A DNA stretch of 64,000 nt, taken from the NCBI GenBank assembly GCA_030418545.1, contig QAIB01000013.1, positions 59,964 to 123,963 of the forward strand, in the 5' to 3' direction. Below, in pieces: positions 35,970 through 46,800 of the stretch. Within the stretch, counting starts at the first letter, position 1. Each line of letters opens with the position of its first letter. The notes below the pieces were generated by a model. It worked only from the letters and a program-made list of their open reading frames with translations, was not told where the DNA came from and searched no databases. The stretch is from Xenophilus aerolatus. GTDB taxonomy: Bacteria; Pseudomonadota; Gammaproteobacteria; Burkholderiales; Burkholderiaceae_C. A program made the position numbers and the translations under genes.

Positions 35970-36608
35970 TTAGGAGTTGGCGAGCGGTGCCGGCCGCGTG
36001 GGCAGGCTGCCCGGGCCGCCGGGCACGACGACGCCCATCGACACGATGTACTTGAGCGCCTCGTCCACGCTCATCTTCAGCTCGATGCAGTCGCTGCGCT
36101 TGAGCATCACGAAGTAGCCGCCCGTCGGGTTGGGCGTGGTCGGCACGTAGACCCCGAGGTAGTCGCCCTGCAGGTGGTTGACCACGTCGCCGCCGGGCGC
36201 GCCGGTGACGAAGGCGATGGTCCACATGCCCTCATGCGGCCACTGGATCAGCACCGCGGTGCGGAAGGCATTGCCGCTTTCCGAGAACAGCGTGTCGGAG
36301 ACCTGCTTGACGCTGGAGTAGATGGAGCGCACCACGGGGATGCGGCGCACCAGGGCATCGCCCCAGCTCAGCAGGCGCTTGCCGACGAAGTTGCTGGCCA
36401 CCGCGCCGACCACCAGCAGGATGGCCAGCGTGAACAGCACGCCCAGGCCACGGATCTTGTGGTCGGACAGCCAGGCCTGCCACTGCTCGGGCAGCAGCCA
36501 CAGCGTCTGGTCCAGCGTGCCCACGATCCAGTTGAGCACGGCCAGCGTGACCACCAGGGGCACGATGACCAGGAGGCCGGACAGCAGCCATTTGCGCAGC
36601 GCGAGCAT
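35970..36608 (-). CDS. DUF502 family membrane protein
   Basis: This 212-residue protein has two N-terminal transmembrane helices ([20 protein letters not shown] and [18 protein letters not shown]) and a soluble region with [34 protein letters not shown] and [15 protein letters not shown]. This is the DUF502 pattern, function unknown. It sits between fmdB and aspS in a probable operon. Confidence 0.92.
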   Translation of the reverse strand: MLALRKWLLSGLLVIVPLVVTLAVLNWIVGTLDQTLWLLPEQWQAWLSDHKIRGLGVLFTLAILLVVGAVASNFVGKRLLSWGDALVRRIPVVRSIYSSVKQVSDTLFSESGNAFRTAVLIQWPHEGMWTIAFVTGAPGGDVVNHLQGDYLGVYVPTTPNPTGGYFVMLKRSDCIELKMSVDEALKYIVSMGVVVPGGPGSLPTRPAPLANS

Positions 36609-36623
36609 GGGAGGCGGGACCGT

Positions 36624-36953
36624 TCAGTCGCTCTTGGCAGCGGGGGATGCCGCCGGCGCGGGCGCGGGCGCCGCGGGTGCGGGCGACGCGGCGGCCGGCG
36701 CGGGGGCGGCCGCAGGAGCGCTGGCGCCGCTGTCGGCGGGCTTGCCGTCGCCACCGCCTTTCTTGGCACCGTTGTCGCGGAAGTCGGTCACGTACCAGCC
36801 CGAGCCCTTGAGCTGGAAGCCGGCGGCGGTGACCTGCTTGCTGAACGATTCGGCGCCGCAGTGCGGGCAGACCGTGAGCGGCGCGTCGGAGATCTTCTGC
36901 AGCACGTCCTTGGCAAAGCCGCAGGCGCTGCACTTGTAGGCGTAGATGGGCAT
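36624..36953 (-). CDS. FmdB-family zinc ribbon protein
   Basis: This 109-residue protein has an N-terminal zinc ribbon MPIYAYKCSACG...VCPHCGAESF with two CxxC pairs, then GSGWYVTDFRDN. The last ~40 residues are an Ala/Pro repeat tail, probably disordered. FmdB proteins are putative regulators of unknown target. It lies 15 bp upstream of DUF502. Confidence 0.93.
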   Translation of the reverse strand: MPIYAYKCSACGFAKDVLQKISDAPLTVCPHCGAESFSKQVTAAGFQLKGSGWYVTDFRDNGAKKGGGDGKPADSGASAPAAAPAPAAASPAPAAPAPAPAASPAAKSD

Positions 36954-37078
36954 CGGATCCGGGAATGGGAGGGGTTTGAAACGCAAACGCGCAAGCCGCC
37001 GGCGGCCGCTTGCAAAGCCCTCGATTATAGGCTGGCGCCCCTCTGCCGATGCCCGCTCGAGCGGGCCGGCCTGCCCGC

Positions 37079-38527
37079 TCAGGCGGGCTCCGTGGCCAGA
37101 GGGCGGTGCGGCGTGCGCACGTTGGCCAGCCACTGCGGCGCCAGCGAGCCCACCACCATGCCGGCCATCGAGGCCAGCACACCGGCGAGCTGGGCCGGGA
37201 ACACGGCGCCCCAGGGCATGGCCAGGCCCAGCAGCCACACGCCGATGCCCAGCACCACGGCCGCGATCGCCCCCTGGGTGGTGCCCCGGTTCCAGTACAG
37301 GCCGAAGACCAGCGGCACGAAGGCGCCGACCAGCGGCACCTGGTAGGCCCCCGACACCAGCTCGTAGATCGAGGTGCCCTGCATGCGGATGGCGTAGGCC
37401 AGCACCGCGGCGCTGAAGAGCAGCACCGTGATGCGCATGGTGCGCAGGTTCTCGCGGTCGCTGCCGGCGGGCCGGAACTGGCGCCAGATGTTCTCGGTGA
37501 AGGTCACGCTGGGCGCCAGCAGCGTGGCCGAGGCGGTGGACTTGATGGCCGACAGCAGCGCACCGAAGAACAGCACCTGCATGACGAAGGGCATCTTCTC
37601 CAGCACCAGGGTGGGCAGCACCTTCTGCGGATCTTCCTTGAGCAGCGTGGCCGTCTGCTCCGGCATGATGATCAGCGCGCTGGCCACCAGGAACATGGGC
37701 ACCGCAGCGAAGAGGATGTAGGCGGCGCCGCCGATGACCGGGCCGCGCGTGGCCGCCTTGACGCTGTTGGCCGACATCACACGCTGGAACACGTCCTGCT
37801 GCGGGATGGAGCCCAGCATCATCGTGATGGCGGCGGCGAAGAAGAAGACGATGTCGTGCCAGGTGGGCTCGGGCCAGAACTTGAAGAGATCCTTGCTCAT
37901 GGCCAGGTCGATCACCTTGTCGGCGCCGCCGGCCATGTTGCCGGCGAACATGGCGATCACCGCCAGGCCCAGCACCAGGATGATCATCTGGATGAAGTCG
38001 GTCACCGCCACCGACCACATGCCGCCGAAGAGCGTGTAGGCCAGGATAGAGACCACGCCGATCACCATGCCCACCGGGATGCTCACCACCCCGCCCGAGA
38101 GCAGGTTGAACACCAGCCCCAGCGCCGTGACCTGCGCCGACACCCAGCCCAGGTAGCTGAGCATGATGATCAGCGAGCACATGACTTCCACGGCGCGGCC
38201 GTAGCGCTCGCGGTAGTAGTCGCTGATGGTCAGCAGCGTCATGCGGTAGAGCTTGCCGGCGAAGAACAGGCCCACCAGGATCAGGCAGGTGCCGGCGCCG
38301 AAGGGGTCTTCGACCACGCCGTTCAGGCCGCCCTCGATGAACTTGGCCGGGATGCCCAGCACCGTTTCGGACCCGAACCAGGTCGCGAAGGTGGTGGTGA
38401 CGATCATGTACAGCGGCAGGTGGCGGCCGGCGATCGCGAAGTCCGTCGTGTTCTTGACCCGCTTGGCGGCCCACAGGCCGATGGCGATCGTGACGAGCAG
38501 GTAGACGATGACCAGGGTCAGCAGCAC
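37079..38527 (-). CDS. Sodium/solute symporter (SSS family)
   Basis: The 482-residue permease has about 13 hydrophobic helices and SSS-family motifs: DFAIAGRHLPLYMIVTTTFA, ATWFGSETVLGIPAKF, LSYLGWVSAQVTALGLVF, FGGMWSVAVTDFIQM and ALLSAIKSTASATLLAPSVT. The substrate is unknown. The start is GTG 38527, supported by GAGGAG upstream. It follows ubiB by 55 bp on the same strand. Confidence 0.9.
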   Translation of the reverse strand: MLLTLVIVYLLVTIAIGLWAAKRVKNTTDFAIAGRHLPLYMIVTTTFATWFGSETVLGIPAKFIEGGLNGVVEDPFGAGTCLILVGLFFAGKLYRMTLLTISDYYRERYGRAVEVMCSLIIMLSYLGWVSAQVTALGLVFNLLSGGVVSIPVGMVIGVVSILAYTLFGGMWSVAVTDFIQMIILVLGLAVIAMFAGNMAGGADKVIDLAMSKDLFKFWPEPTWHDIVFFFAAAITMMLGSIPQQDVFQRVMSANSVKAATRGPVIGGAAYILFAAVPMFLVASALIIMPEQTATLLKEDPQKVLPTLVLEKMPFVMQVLFFGALLSAIKSTASATLLAPSVTFTENIWRQFRPAGSDRENLRTMRITVLLFSAAVLAYAIRMQGTSIYELVSGAYQVPLVGAFVPLVFGLYWNRGTTQGAIAAVVLGIGVWLLGLAMPWGAVFPAQLAGVLASMAGMVVGSLAPQWLANVRTPHRPLATEPA

Positions 38528-38582
38528 GGCAGTGTTCTCCTCGGGACGTGCGGGGACGGGACGAAAGACGGAAGAAGAAGGC

Positions 38583-40148
38583 TCAGAACAGGGCCACGCG
38601 CAGCAGCACCTGGATCAGGATCAAGCCCAATACAAAACCTATGCCAGCGTAGATGATGCCCTGCAGCAGGCGGTTGGTGCGCTTCTGCGCCGCCAGCAGT
38701 TCGAGCAGTTCGCGGCGGTGGTCGGCGGGCCGGTGCTCCAGGTAGTCGTGCAGCAGACGCGGCAGCTGGGGCAGCAGCTTGGCGTAGCGCGGCGCCTCGG
38801 CGCGCAGCTGCTCCCACAGCTTGCGCGGGCCGATCTGGTCGGCCATCCACTTCTCCAGGAAGGGCTTGGCCGTGTGCCACAGGTCCAGCTCCGGGTCGAG
38901 CTGGCGGCCCAGGCCCTCGATGTTCAGCAGCGTCTTCTGCAGCAGCACCAGCTGGGGCTGGATCTCGACGTGGAAGCGGCGCGAGGTCTGGAACAGGCGC
39001 ATCAGCACCATCCCCAGCGAGATTTCCTTCAGCGGCCGGTCGAAGTACGGCTCGCACACGGTGCGGATGGCCGCCTCCAGCTCGTCCACGCGGGTGCCCT
39101 CGGGCACCCAGCCGCTTTCCAGGTGGAGCTCGGCCACGCGCTTGTAGTCGCGGCGGAAGAAGGCGGCGAAGTTCTGCGCCAGGTATTCCTTGTCGGACTC
39201 GGTCAGCGTGCCGACGATGCCGAAGTCCAGCGAGATGTAGCGCCCGAAGGTCTCGGGCGCCAGGCTCACCTGGATGTTCCCGGGGTGCATGTCGGCATGG
39301 AAGAAGCCGTCGCGGAACACCTGGGTGAAGAAGATGGTGACGCCGTCGCGCGCCAGCTTGGGGATGTCGACGCCGGCCGCCCGCAGGCGGTCCAGCTGGG
39401 CGATGGGCACGCCGTGCATGCGCTCCATCACGATGACCTCCTCGTGGCAGAGGTCCCAGAACATCTCGGGGATCAGCAGCATGTCCAGCGAGGCCATGTT
39501 GCGGCGCAGCTGGGCGGCGTTGGCGGCCTCGCGCACCAGGTCGAGCTCGTCGTGCAGGTACTTGTCGAACTCGGCCACCACCTGCCGGGGCTTGAGGCGC
39601 TTGCCGTCGGCCGATGCGCGCTCGACCCAGCCGGCCATCATGGCCATGAGCGCCAGGTCCTTGTCGATCACGCCGCGCATGCCGGGGCGCAGCACCTTGA
39701 CGGCCACCTCGCGGACGCCGCCGTGCGGGTCGCGCAGCGTGGCGAAGTGCACCTGCGCGATCGAGGCGCTCGCCACCGGCGTGGCATCGAACTGCTCGAA
39801 GAGCTCGCCCACCGGCCGCTTGAAGGCGCGCTCGATGGTGGCGATGGCGATCGCCGAATCGAAGGGCGGCACCCGGTCCTGCAGCCACGCCAGTTCGTCG
39901 GCGATGTCGGGCGGCAGCAGGTCGCGGCGCGTGGAGAGCACCTGGCCGAACTTGACGAAGATCGGCCCGAGCCGCTCGAGGGCCTCGCGCAGCCGCTGGC
40001 CGCGCGGCGCATCGAGGTTGCGGCCGACCGAGACCACGCTCGCCAGCACGCGCAGCCAGGGCTTCTGGAAGCTGGTGAGGACGAGCTCGTCCAGGCCGTA
40101 GCGCAGCGCGACCCAGACGATGAAGATGCCGCGCGTGAAGCGCGTCAT
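38583..40148 (-). CDS. ubiB: Ubiquinone biosynthesis protein UbiB
   Basis: UbiB is an atypical kinase/ATPase of the ABC1 family needed for ubiquinone synthesis at the membrane. The 521-residue protein has the KxGQ motif ([20 protein letters not shown]), [24 protein letters not shown] and [12 protein letters not shown] (catalytic loop and metal site), plus two C-terminal transmembrane helices. ATG 40148 overlaps the ubiJ stop by 4 bp, so the genes are coupled. Confidence 0.96.
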   Translation of the reverse strand: MTRFTRGIFIVWVALRYGLDELVLTSFQKPWLRVLASVVSVGRNLDAPRGQRLREALERLGPIFVKFGQVLSTRRDLLPPDIADELAWLQDRVPPFDSAIAIATIERAFKRPVGELFEQFDATPVASASIAQVHFATLRDPHGGVREVAVKVLRPGMRGVIDKDLALMAMMAGWVERASADGKRLKPRQVVAEFDKYLHDELDLVREAANAAQLRRNMASLDMLLIPEMFWDLCHEEVIVMERMHGVPIAQLDRLRAAGVDIPKLARDGVTIFFTQVFRDGFFHADMHPGNIQVSLAPETFGRYISLDFGIVGTLTESDKEYLAQNFAAFFRRDYKRVAELHLESGWVPEGTRVDELEAAIRTVCEPYFDRPLKEISLGMVLMRLFQTSRRFHVEIQPQLVLLQKTLLNIEGLGRQLDPELDLWHTAKPFLEKWMADQIGPRKLWEQLRAEAPRYAKLLPQLPRLLHDYLEHRPADHRRELLELLAAQKRTNRLLQGIIYAGIGFVLGLILIQVLLRVALF

Positions 40149-40705
40149 TCGGCGCTGCTCTTCGGGCGGTCCGACCGCGGCTTCGCCGCCTTGTCGATGA
40201 ACTCGCGCAGCGCGCCGGTCACGCGGCGCGCCGCGGTGCCGATGGCATGCGCCGGCGCATCGCCGATGAGCCGCGCCAGGTCGTCCTCGACGTCCCAGCG
40301 GACGTGGTCGACCAGCCAGTTGATCTCGGCCGCGAGCTGCACGTCGCCTTCGATCTGCACGGCGGGCTTGTCGCCGCGCAGCGTGGCGCCGGCAAGCGCC
40401 AGCGGCGAGGCTTCGGTGACGGTCAGGGTGAGGTCGGGAAGGGCGGTCTCGGGCGCCAGGTCGAGCAGCCCGGCCGGCGTGGCGACCACGCGCACCTGGA
40501 TCTTGCGCCACTGCACCAGCACCACGCGGCCCTGCTGGCGGGCCAGGCGGTCCTGCGCCTCGGGCTCCTGCTGCAGCACATGGTTGATGAACAGCACCGC
40601 GCGGTGCTGCACCTCGTGGATGGCCCAGGCCGGCGGCTGCAGGCGCTCGCCGATGCGGGCGGCGAACTCTTCCAGAAAAGCGAATGGGGACGATGGTGTG
40701 GCCAT
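40145..40705 (-). CDS. ubiJ: Ubiquinone biosynthesis accessory factor UbiJ (SCP2-like)
   Basis: The 186-residue protein has an SCP2-type lipid-binding fold: [60 protein letters not shown] then [20 protein letters not shown]. UbiJ gathers ubiquinone intermediates and enzymes in a cytosolic complex. ATG 40705 was chosen from the family N-terminus. It lies between the Tim44-like gene and ubiB. Confidence 0.9.
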   Translation of the reverse strand: MATPSSPFAFLEEFAARIGERLQPPAWAIHEVQHRAVLFINHVLQQEPEAQDRLARQQGRVVLVQWRKIQVRVVATPAGLLDLAPETALPDLTLTVTEASPLALAGATLRGDKPAVQIEGDVQLAAEINWLVDHVRWDVEDDLARLIGDAPAHAIGTAARRVTGALREFIDKAAKPRSDRPKSSAE

Positions 40706-40763
40706 GTCCCCATTATCCGGCTTGGCACCGCCGAGGCGGCACCCGTTCAGCGACGCGCCAGGC

Positions 40764-41771
40764 TTATTGCAGTGCCTGGACGCCCGCCACCAGCCAGCCG
40801 CCGCCATGGGTCGGCTTGCTCATGTTCCACACCTCGCGGAAGGGCGCCGGGCCGGCCGAGGCGTCCTCGCGGATCATGCCGGAGAACTCCACGCTCGCCA
40901 GGTAGGCGTCGGGCAGCTCCTCGATGCCCAGCAGCTTGGCGTCGAGCATGACCACCTCGGTCTTGTTGGGCTGGCCGCCGGAGGAGCGTTCGCGCTCGCC
41001 CAGCTGCGAGCGGATCTCTTCGACCATGCCGTCGGTCATCATCGAACGCAGGGTGCCGATGTCGGCGCGGTCCCAGGCGTCCTGCAGCGTCACGAAGTTG
41101 CGCTTGGCGGCGGTGAGGAAGCCGTCGACGTCGAAGCCCTGGGGCACGCCCCAGCCCTGCGCACCCGACAGCGCGGAGCCGATCGACACGCCCGTGCCAC
41201 CCAGTGCGGAGTGGCCGGTGGCCGCCGGCGCGCTGCCGTCGAAGGCGGCGGTGTTGCGCTCCCACGGACGGGCCGACGCGTCGTTGCCGACGTTGTTGGG
41301 GCTGTACTGGGCCGGTGCGCGCGCATCCGCTGCGCCGCCCACGCCCTGGAAGGCCAGGTTGCCAGACTGCGACTGACGGCCGCGGTTGCTCAGCATGCGC
41401 CAGACCATGACGGCGGCCAGCACCAGCAGGCCGATCAGCAGGATGTTGGCGAAGCCGGCGCCCAGGCCCAGCGAGTTGGCGAGCCAGGCCAGGCCGAGAC
41501 CGGCGGCCAGGCCGCCGAGGATGCCGGCCCAGGGCCGGCGCGGCGCCTGAGCACCGGGCGCGGCCGTCGCGGGCTTGGCCGCGGCGGCGCTGTTGGTCGC
41601 GTTCTGCGTCGGCGCGCCGGGTGCGGCCGGCGGCGTCGCCTCGCGCTGCGTCACGTTGTTCGACTGGCGGCCGAAGGACTTGCCACCGCCCATGCGCTTG
41701 GCATCGGCATCCAGGCTCACGAATGCCACCGAGGCACACACGAGCAACACGGCCCAAAGATTTCTTTTCAT
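40764..41771 (-). CDS. Tim44-like domain membrane protein
   Basis: This 335-residue protein has a signal/first helix (LWAVLLVCASVAFVSLDADA), a Gly/Ser/Gln-rich linker, two further hydrophobic segments (GILGGLAAGLGLAWLANSLG, ILLIGLLVLAAVMVWRML) and a C-terminal Tim44-like domain (GFDVDGFLTAAKRNFVTLQD, AWDRADIGTLRSMMTDGMVE). ATG 41771 fits GGAG 8 bases upstream better than GTG 41777. It lies between ubiE and ubiJ, so a role in ubiquinone synthesis or membrane organisation is inferred. Confidence 0.85.
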   Translation of the reverse strand: MKRNLWAVLLVCASVAFVSLDADAKRMGGGKSFGRQSNNVTQREATPPAAPGAPTQNATNSAAAAKPATAAPGAQAPRRPWAGILGGLAAGLGLAWLANSLGLGAGFANILLIGLLVLAAVMVWRMLSNRGRQSQSGNLAFQGVGGAADARAPAQYSPNNVGNDASARPWERNTAAFDGSAPAATGHSALGGTGVSIGSALSGAQGWGVPQGFDVDGFLTAAKRNFVTLQDAWDRADIGTLRSMMTDGMVEEIRSQLGERERSSGGQPNKTEVVMLDAKLLGIEELPDAYLASVEFSGMIREDASAGPAPFREVWNMSKPTHGGGWLVAGVQALQ

Positions 41772-41870
41772 CGTCACGTCTCCTCGAACGTCTTCAATTC
41801 AAACTCTTCACCACCGTACAGCGATGCCTGCATCGCACGATTCGCAAGGCCGCGGAGCAGGCCATGCGGG

Positions 41871-41957
41871 GCCCGCGCGGAACTGGCTTTGCCAGGCCGC
41901 AGCCGGCGCCCCTTGAGGGGTTGGCGGAGCGACACGCAGTGCGCGCAGACTGGGGTG
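41871..41957 (+). repeat. Dispersed repeat family B, copy 3
   Basis: CGCGCGGAACTGGCTTTGCC then AGGCCGCAG, a CCCCTTGAGGGG hairpin, and GGCGGAGCGACACGCAGTGC. It matches the copies at 1423-1481 (minus) and 14397-14493 (plus). It fills the space between ubiE and the Tim44-like gene. Confidence 0.78.
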
Positions 41958-41964
41958 GTCCTGT

Positions 41965-42696
41965 TCAGCACTTGATTCCAACATGCAGGGCCACGACACC
42001 GCCAGTCATGTTGTGATAGTCCACATGTCCAAAACCGCCCTCCTTCATGAGGGTCTTGAGCTCGTCCTGGCCGGGATGCATCCGGATCGATTCGGCCAGA
42101 TAGCGGTAGCTGTCGGCATCGCCCGCCACCATCTTGCCCAGGCGCGGCAGCACCTTGAACGAATACCAGTCGTAGGCCTTGCGCAGCGGCTGCGCCACCT
42201 GCGAGAACTCCAGCACCAGCAGCTTGCCGCGCGGCTTGAGCACGCGGTTCATCTCCCTGATCGCCGCGTCCTTGTGCGTCATGTTGCGCAGGCCGAAGGC
42301 CACCGCCACGACGTCGAAATGGTTGTCGGGAAAGGGCAGCTTCTCGGCGTCGCACACCATCGTGGGCAGCACCACGCCGGCGTCGAGCAGCCGGTCGCGC
42401 CCGGTGCGCAGCATCGCCTCGTTGATGTCGGTGTGCACCACCTCGCCGGTGGCGCCGACCTTCTTCGCGAAGGCCAGCGCCAGGTCGCCGGTGCCGCCCG
42501 CGATGTCGAGCACCTTCGAGCCTTCGCGCACATTGGCGACCATGACGGTGTAGGCCTTCCACGCGCGGTGCAGGCCCATCGACATGAGGTCGTTCATCAC
42601 GTCGTAGCGCGAGGCGACGGAGTCGAACACACCGCGCACGCGGCGCGCCTTGTCGTTCTCGTCGACGGATTCGAAACCGAAGTGGGTGGTGCTCAT
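41965..42696 (-). CDS. ubiE: Ubiquinone/menaquinone C-methyltransferase UbiE
   Basis: UbiE is the SAM-dependent C-methyltransferase of ubiquinone synthesis. The 243-residue protein has the SAM motif [60 protein letters not shown] and the C-terminal [14 protein letters not shown], all family signatures. It is followed by the Tim44-like, ubiJ and ubiB genes on the same strand. Confidence 0.97.
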   Translation of the reverse strand: MSTTHFGFESVDENDKARRVRGVFDSVASRYDVMNDLMSMGLHRAWKAYTVMVANVREGSKVLDIAGGTGDLALAFAKKVGATGEVVHTDINEAMLRTGRDRLLDAGVVLPTMVCDAEKLPFPDNHFDVVAVAFGLRNMTHKDAAIREMNRVLKPRGKLLVLEFSQVAQPLRKAYDWYSFKVLPRLGKMVAGDADSYRYLAESIRMHPGQDELKTLMKEGGFGHVDYHNMTGGVVALHVGIKC

Positions 42697-42784
42697 GGCG
42701 ATGGGAATGTTAGGTCGGAAGCCGGGACTGCAAGGTGGACGACCTTGCCGACGCGGCGGTCATTGCACGAGTGTTGTTCTTCGA

Positions 42785-42848
42785 GCCGAATCGGCCTGCG
42801 GCGCCCGCTAGACGGGCACCAGCAGCTATCGATTTCATAGCAGTCGGC
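42785..42848 (-). repeat. Dispersed repeat family A, copy d
   Basis: Minus-strand order: stem 1 GCTATG-AAATC-GATAGC, stem 2 GTGCCCG-TCTAG-CGGGCGC, then GGCCGATTCGGC. It lies 20 bp after the DUF971 stop and is a likely terminator for it. Confidence 0.78.
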
Positions 42849-42867
42849 TGGCACGCCCGGACGGCGC

Positions 42868-43278
42868 TCAGTGGCTGCAGCCATGGCCGCTGCGTGCCGG
42901 CATGGGCGCGTCGCGGTCCACGCCCGCTTCGGCCAGGCGGCGCAGGTAGTCGGCCCAGAGTTCGTCCTGCCGGCTGCCCAGCTCGTACAGCAGCGCCCAC
43001 GAGTAGATGCCGCTCGCATGGCCGTCGCTGAAGGTGGGCTGCACCGCGTAGTGGCCCACCGGCTGCAGGTCGACCACGTCGACCTCGCGCTTGCCGGTCT
43101 GCAGGGTCTCCTGGCCGGGCCCGTGGCCCTGCACCTCGGCCGAGGGCGAGCACACGCGCATCAGCTCGAAGGGGAGGCGGAAGCTCGCGCCGTCGGAGAA
43201 CGCGATCTCCAGCACGCGCGACTGGCCGTGGAGGGTGAGTGCGGTGGGCGTCGGTGCGCCGGCTTGGAGGCCTGCCAT
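42868..43278 (-). CDS. DUF971 family protein
   Basis: This 136-residue protein has the DUF971 pattern: LEIAFSDGASFRLPFELMRV then CSPSAEVQGHG, and VGHYAVQPTFSDGHASGIYS then WALLYELG, related to the N-terminal domain of gamma-butyrobetaine hydroxylase. It is possibly an Fe-S cluster assembly-linked protein. The Cys/His-rich tail (GHGCSH) could bind metal. It lies 28 bp downstream of the HIT gene. Confidence 0.9.
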   Translation of the reverse strand: MAGLQAGAPTPTALTLHGQSRVLEIAFSDGASFRLPFELMRVCSPSAEVQGHGPGQETLQTGKREVDVVDLQPVGHYAVQPTFSDGHASGIYSWALLYELGSRQDELWADYLRRLAEAGVDRDAPMPARSGHGCSH

Positions 43279-43306
43279 GGTGGAAGTCGGTGCCTTGAAG
43301 GATGGA

Positions 43307-43777
43307 TCAGGTGGAGGGCAGCGCGCCGAGTTGCGCGAGCAGTTCGCGCTCCAGCGCCGGCAGCCGGGCTTCGACGGCCGAGAGCCGGTCGGCCGGCGCC
43401 TCGCGCGATGCGCCGGCCCACACGGGCGACGGGAAGTGGCTGTCCCAGTCGAAGCGCGCGATCACGTGCCAGTGCAGGTGCGGCACCGCGTTGCCCAGGG
43501 TCGCGACATTGACCTTGGTAGGCGCGAGGTGGGCCCGCAGCGCCGACTCGACCGCCGCCACGGCGTCCAGGCAATGCACGCGCTCGGCGCGCGACAGGTC
43601 GGTGAACTCGCGCGCATGCGCACGCCAGACGACGCGGTAGAAGGCCGGAAAGCCGGCCTCCTGGGCGTGGATCACGCGCAGCGAGGCGTTCTCGAACAGC
43701 ACCCGGCCACCGGCCGCCTCGCACAGCGCACAGCCGGCCACTGGCCCCGCGGGTGGGGTGAACGCGGCGTTGCTCAT
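43307..43777 (-). CDS. HIT family nucleotide hydrolase/transferase
   Basis: This 156-residue protein has the histidine triad VPHLHWHVIARF near residue 100, and an N-terminal GCALCEAAGGRVLFENASLR region. The substrate is probably a dinucleoside polyphosphate or nucleoside phosphoramidate. Its gene lies upstream of DUF971 and downstream of the large DUF3683 oxidoreductase gene, all on the minus strand. Confidence 0.92.
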   Translation of the reverse strand: MSNAAFTPPAGPVAGCALCEAAGGRVLFENASLRVIHAQEAGFPAFYRVVWRAHAREFTDLSRAERVHCLDAVAAVESALRAHLAPTKVNVATLGNAVPHLHWHVIARFDWDSHFPSPVWAGASREAPADRLSAVEARLPALERELLAQLGALPST

Positions 43778-43835
43778 TGGGAACCTTCGGCTTCGCCTGC
43801 GGTGCGAGCCCTCTTCGGAACGGCCGGGCGAGGGC

Positions 43836-46800
43836 TCATACCAGCACCCGCTCGATGCCGCCCTGGTTGGCGGCTGCGACGTACTTCGGCATCCAGTCCT
43901 CGCCGAGGATCTGCCGTGCCATCTCGACCACGATGTAGTCGGCCTCGAGCAGGCCGTTGTTGAGGTCGTTGCCGTAACGGGAGAGGCCCTGCAGGCAGCT
44001 CGGGCAGCTGGTGAGGATCTTCACGTTCTCCTTCTCGCCCAGGCCCGCCTTCGCGCGCAGGGCGGCCTCGCCCTTCTTCAGTTCCTCTTCCTTGCGGAAG
44101 CGGATCTGCGTCGAGATGTCGGGCCGCGAGACGCCCAGCGTGCCGGATTCACCGCAGCAGCGGTCGCTCTTGAGCACCTGCTCGCCGACCAGCGACTTCA
44201 CGGTCTTCATCGGGTCCTGCAGTTTCATCGGCGTGTGGCAGGGGTCGTGGTACAGGTAGGCCGAGGCGTTGGCCTCGAGCTTCACGCCCTTTTCCAGCAG
44301 GTACTCGTGGATGTCGATGATCCGGCAGCCGGGGAAGATCTTGTCGAACTGGTAGCCCTGCAGCTGGTCGTAGCAGGTGCCGCAGCTCACCACCACCGTC
44401 TTGATGTCGAGGTAGTTCAGCGTGTTGGCAACGCGGTGGAAGAGCACCCGGTTGTCGGTGATCATCTTCTCGGCCTTGTCGAACTGGCCCGAGCCGCGCT
44501 GCGGGTAGCCGCAGCACAGGTAGCCGGGCGGCAGCACGGTCTGCACGCCGGCGTGCCACAGCATCGCCTGCGTCGCCAGGCCGACCTGCGAGAACAGGCG
44601 TTCCGACCCGCATCCCGGGAAGTAGAAGACCGCCTCGGTCTCGGAGGTGGTCGCCGTCGGGTTGCGGATGATCGGCACGTACTCCGCATCCTCGATGTCC
44701 AGCAGCGCACGCGCCGTCTTCTTGGGCAGGCCGCCGGGCATCTTCTTGTTGACGAAGTGGATGACCTGTTCGTTGATCGGCGCCGGGCCCAGGGTGGCGG
44801 GCGGGTGCGCCGTCTGCTTCTTCGCCGGCAGGCGGAAGAAGTCGTTGGCCAGGCGCTGGGCCTTGAAGCCCACTTCCACCATGCCGGTGCGCACGGCCTT
44901 GATCGTGGTCGGGTTGGTGGCGTTGAGGAAGAACATCGCCGCCGCGTTGCCCGGCCGGAAGCTCTTCTGCCCCATCTTGCGCAGCAGGTTGCGCATGTTC
45001 ATCGACACGTCGCCGAAGTCGATCTTCACCGGGCAGGGCGTGAGGCACTTGTGGCACACCGTGCAGTGGTCGGCCACGTCCTCGAACTCCTCCCAGTGCT
45101 TGATCGACACGCCGCGGCGCGTCTGCTCCTCGTACAGGAAGGCCTCGACCAGCAGCGAGGTGGCGAGGATCTTGTTGCGCGGGCTGTAGAGCAGGTTGGC
45201 GCGCGGCACGTGCGTGGCGCACACCGGCTTGCACTTGCCGCAGCGCAGGCAATCCTTGACCGAATCGGCAATGGCGCCGATGTCGCTCTGCTGCATGATG
45301 AGCGACTCGTGGCCCATCAGGCCGAAGCTGGGCGTGTAGGCGCTGGTGAGGTCGGCCTCCAGCGCATGCGAGCCGTCGCGCAGCAGCTTGCCGCGGTTGA
45401 AGCGGCCCTCGGGGTCGACCTGCCGCTTGTACTGCGCGAAGGGCGCCAGTTCCTCGTCCGTCAGGAACTCCAGCTTCGTGATGCCGATGCCGTGCTCGCC
45501 CGAGATCACGCCGTCGAGGCTGCGCGCCAGCTTCATGATGCGCTCGACCGCCTCGTGCGCGGTCTGCAGCATCTCGTAGTTGTCGCTGTTGACGGGGATG
45601 TTGGTGTGCACGTTGCCGTCGCCAGCGTGCATGTGCAGGGCGACCCACACGCGGCCCTTGAGCACGCGCTGGTGGATGGCATTGCATTCGGCCAGGATGG
45701 GCGCGAACTCGGCGCCCGAGAAGATCTGCGCCAGCGGCGCCTTGAGCTCGGTCTTCCAGCTCGCGCGCAGCGAATGGTCCTGCAGCTGCGGGAACAGCGC
45801 CTCGACGTCGCCCAGCCAGCTCATCCAGCGCGCGCGCACCTCGCGCACCAGCGCGATGGCCTGCTGCACGCGGCCTTCGAGCAGCTCGGCCGTGGGGATC
45901 TCGTGCGCGTCGTCGGTCTTGCCCAGCGGCAGGTTGCCGCGTGCCAGGAAGGCTTCCAGCTCGCCGGCCAGCGCGATCTTGTTGCGCAGGCTCAGCTCGA
46001 TGTTGATGCGCTCGATGCCGTCGGTGTACTCGGCCATGCGCGGCAGCGGGATCACCACGTCCTCGTTGATCTTGAACGCGTTGGTGTGGCGGCTGATGGC
46101 GGCCGTGCGCTTGCGGTCCAGCCAGAACTTCTTGCGCGCCTCGGGGCTGATGGCGATGAAGCCTTCGCCCGAGCGCGAGTTGGCGATGCGCACCACCTCG
46201 CTGGTCACGCGCGCCACCGCGTCGGCGTCGTCGCCGGCGATGTCGCCGAAGAGCACCATCTTGGGCAGGCCGCCGCCGTGCTTCTTGCTCTTGGTGGCGT
46301 ACCCGACGGCCTTGAGGTAGCGGTCGTCCAGATGCTCCAGGCCGGCCAGCAGCACGCCTGAACGCTTCTGCTCGGCGAACATGAAGTCCTTGATCTCGAC
46401 GATCGAGGGCACGGCGTCCTTGGCGTTGCCGAAGAATTCCAGGCACACGGTGCGCGTGTGCGCCGGCATGCGGTGCACCACCCAGCGGCAGCTGGTGATG
46501 AGGCCGTCGCAGCCTTCCTTCTGGATGCCCGGCAGGCCCGAGAGGAACTTGTCGGTCACGTCCTTGCCCAGGCCCTCCTTGCGGAAGGTCTTGCCGGCGA
46601 TCTCCAGGCGCTCGGTGCGCAGCGGCGTCTTGCCGTCGGCGGCGAAGTACTGCAGCTCGAAGACGGCGCTCTCGGCGTCGTGGATCTTGCCCAGGTTGTG
46701 GCCGATGCGCGTGACCTCGAGCCACTCGGCCTGCGGCGTCACCATGCGCCACGAAGCGAGGTTGTCCAGCGCCGTGCCCCACAGCACGGCCTTCTTGCCG

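Noticed and set aside
38508..41975. 1155-residue frame on the plus strand
   Set aside because: Antisense to ubiB, ubiJ and the Tim44-like gene; no recognisable domain.
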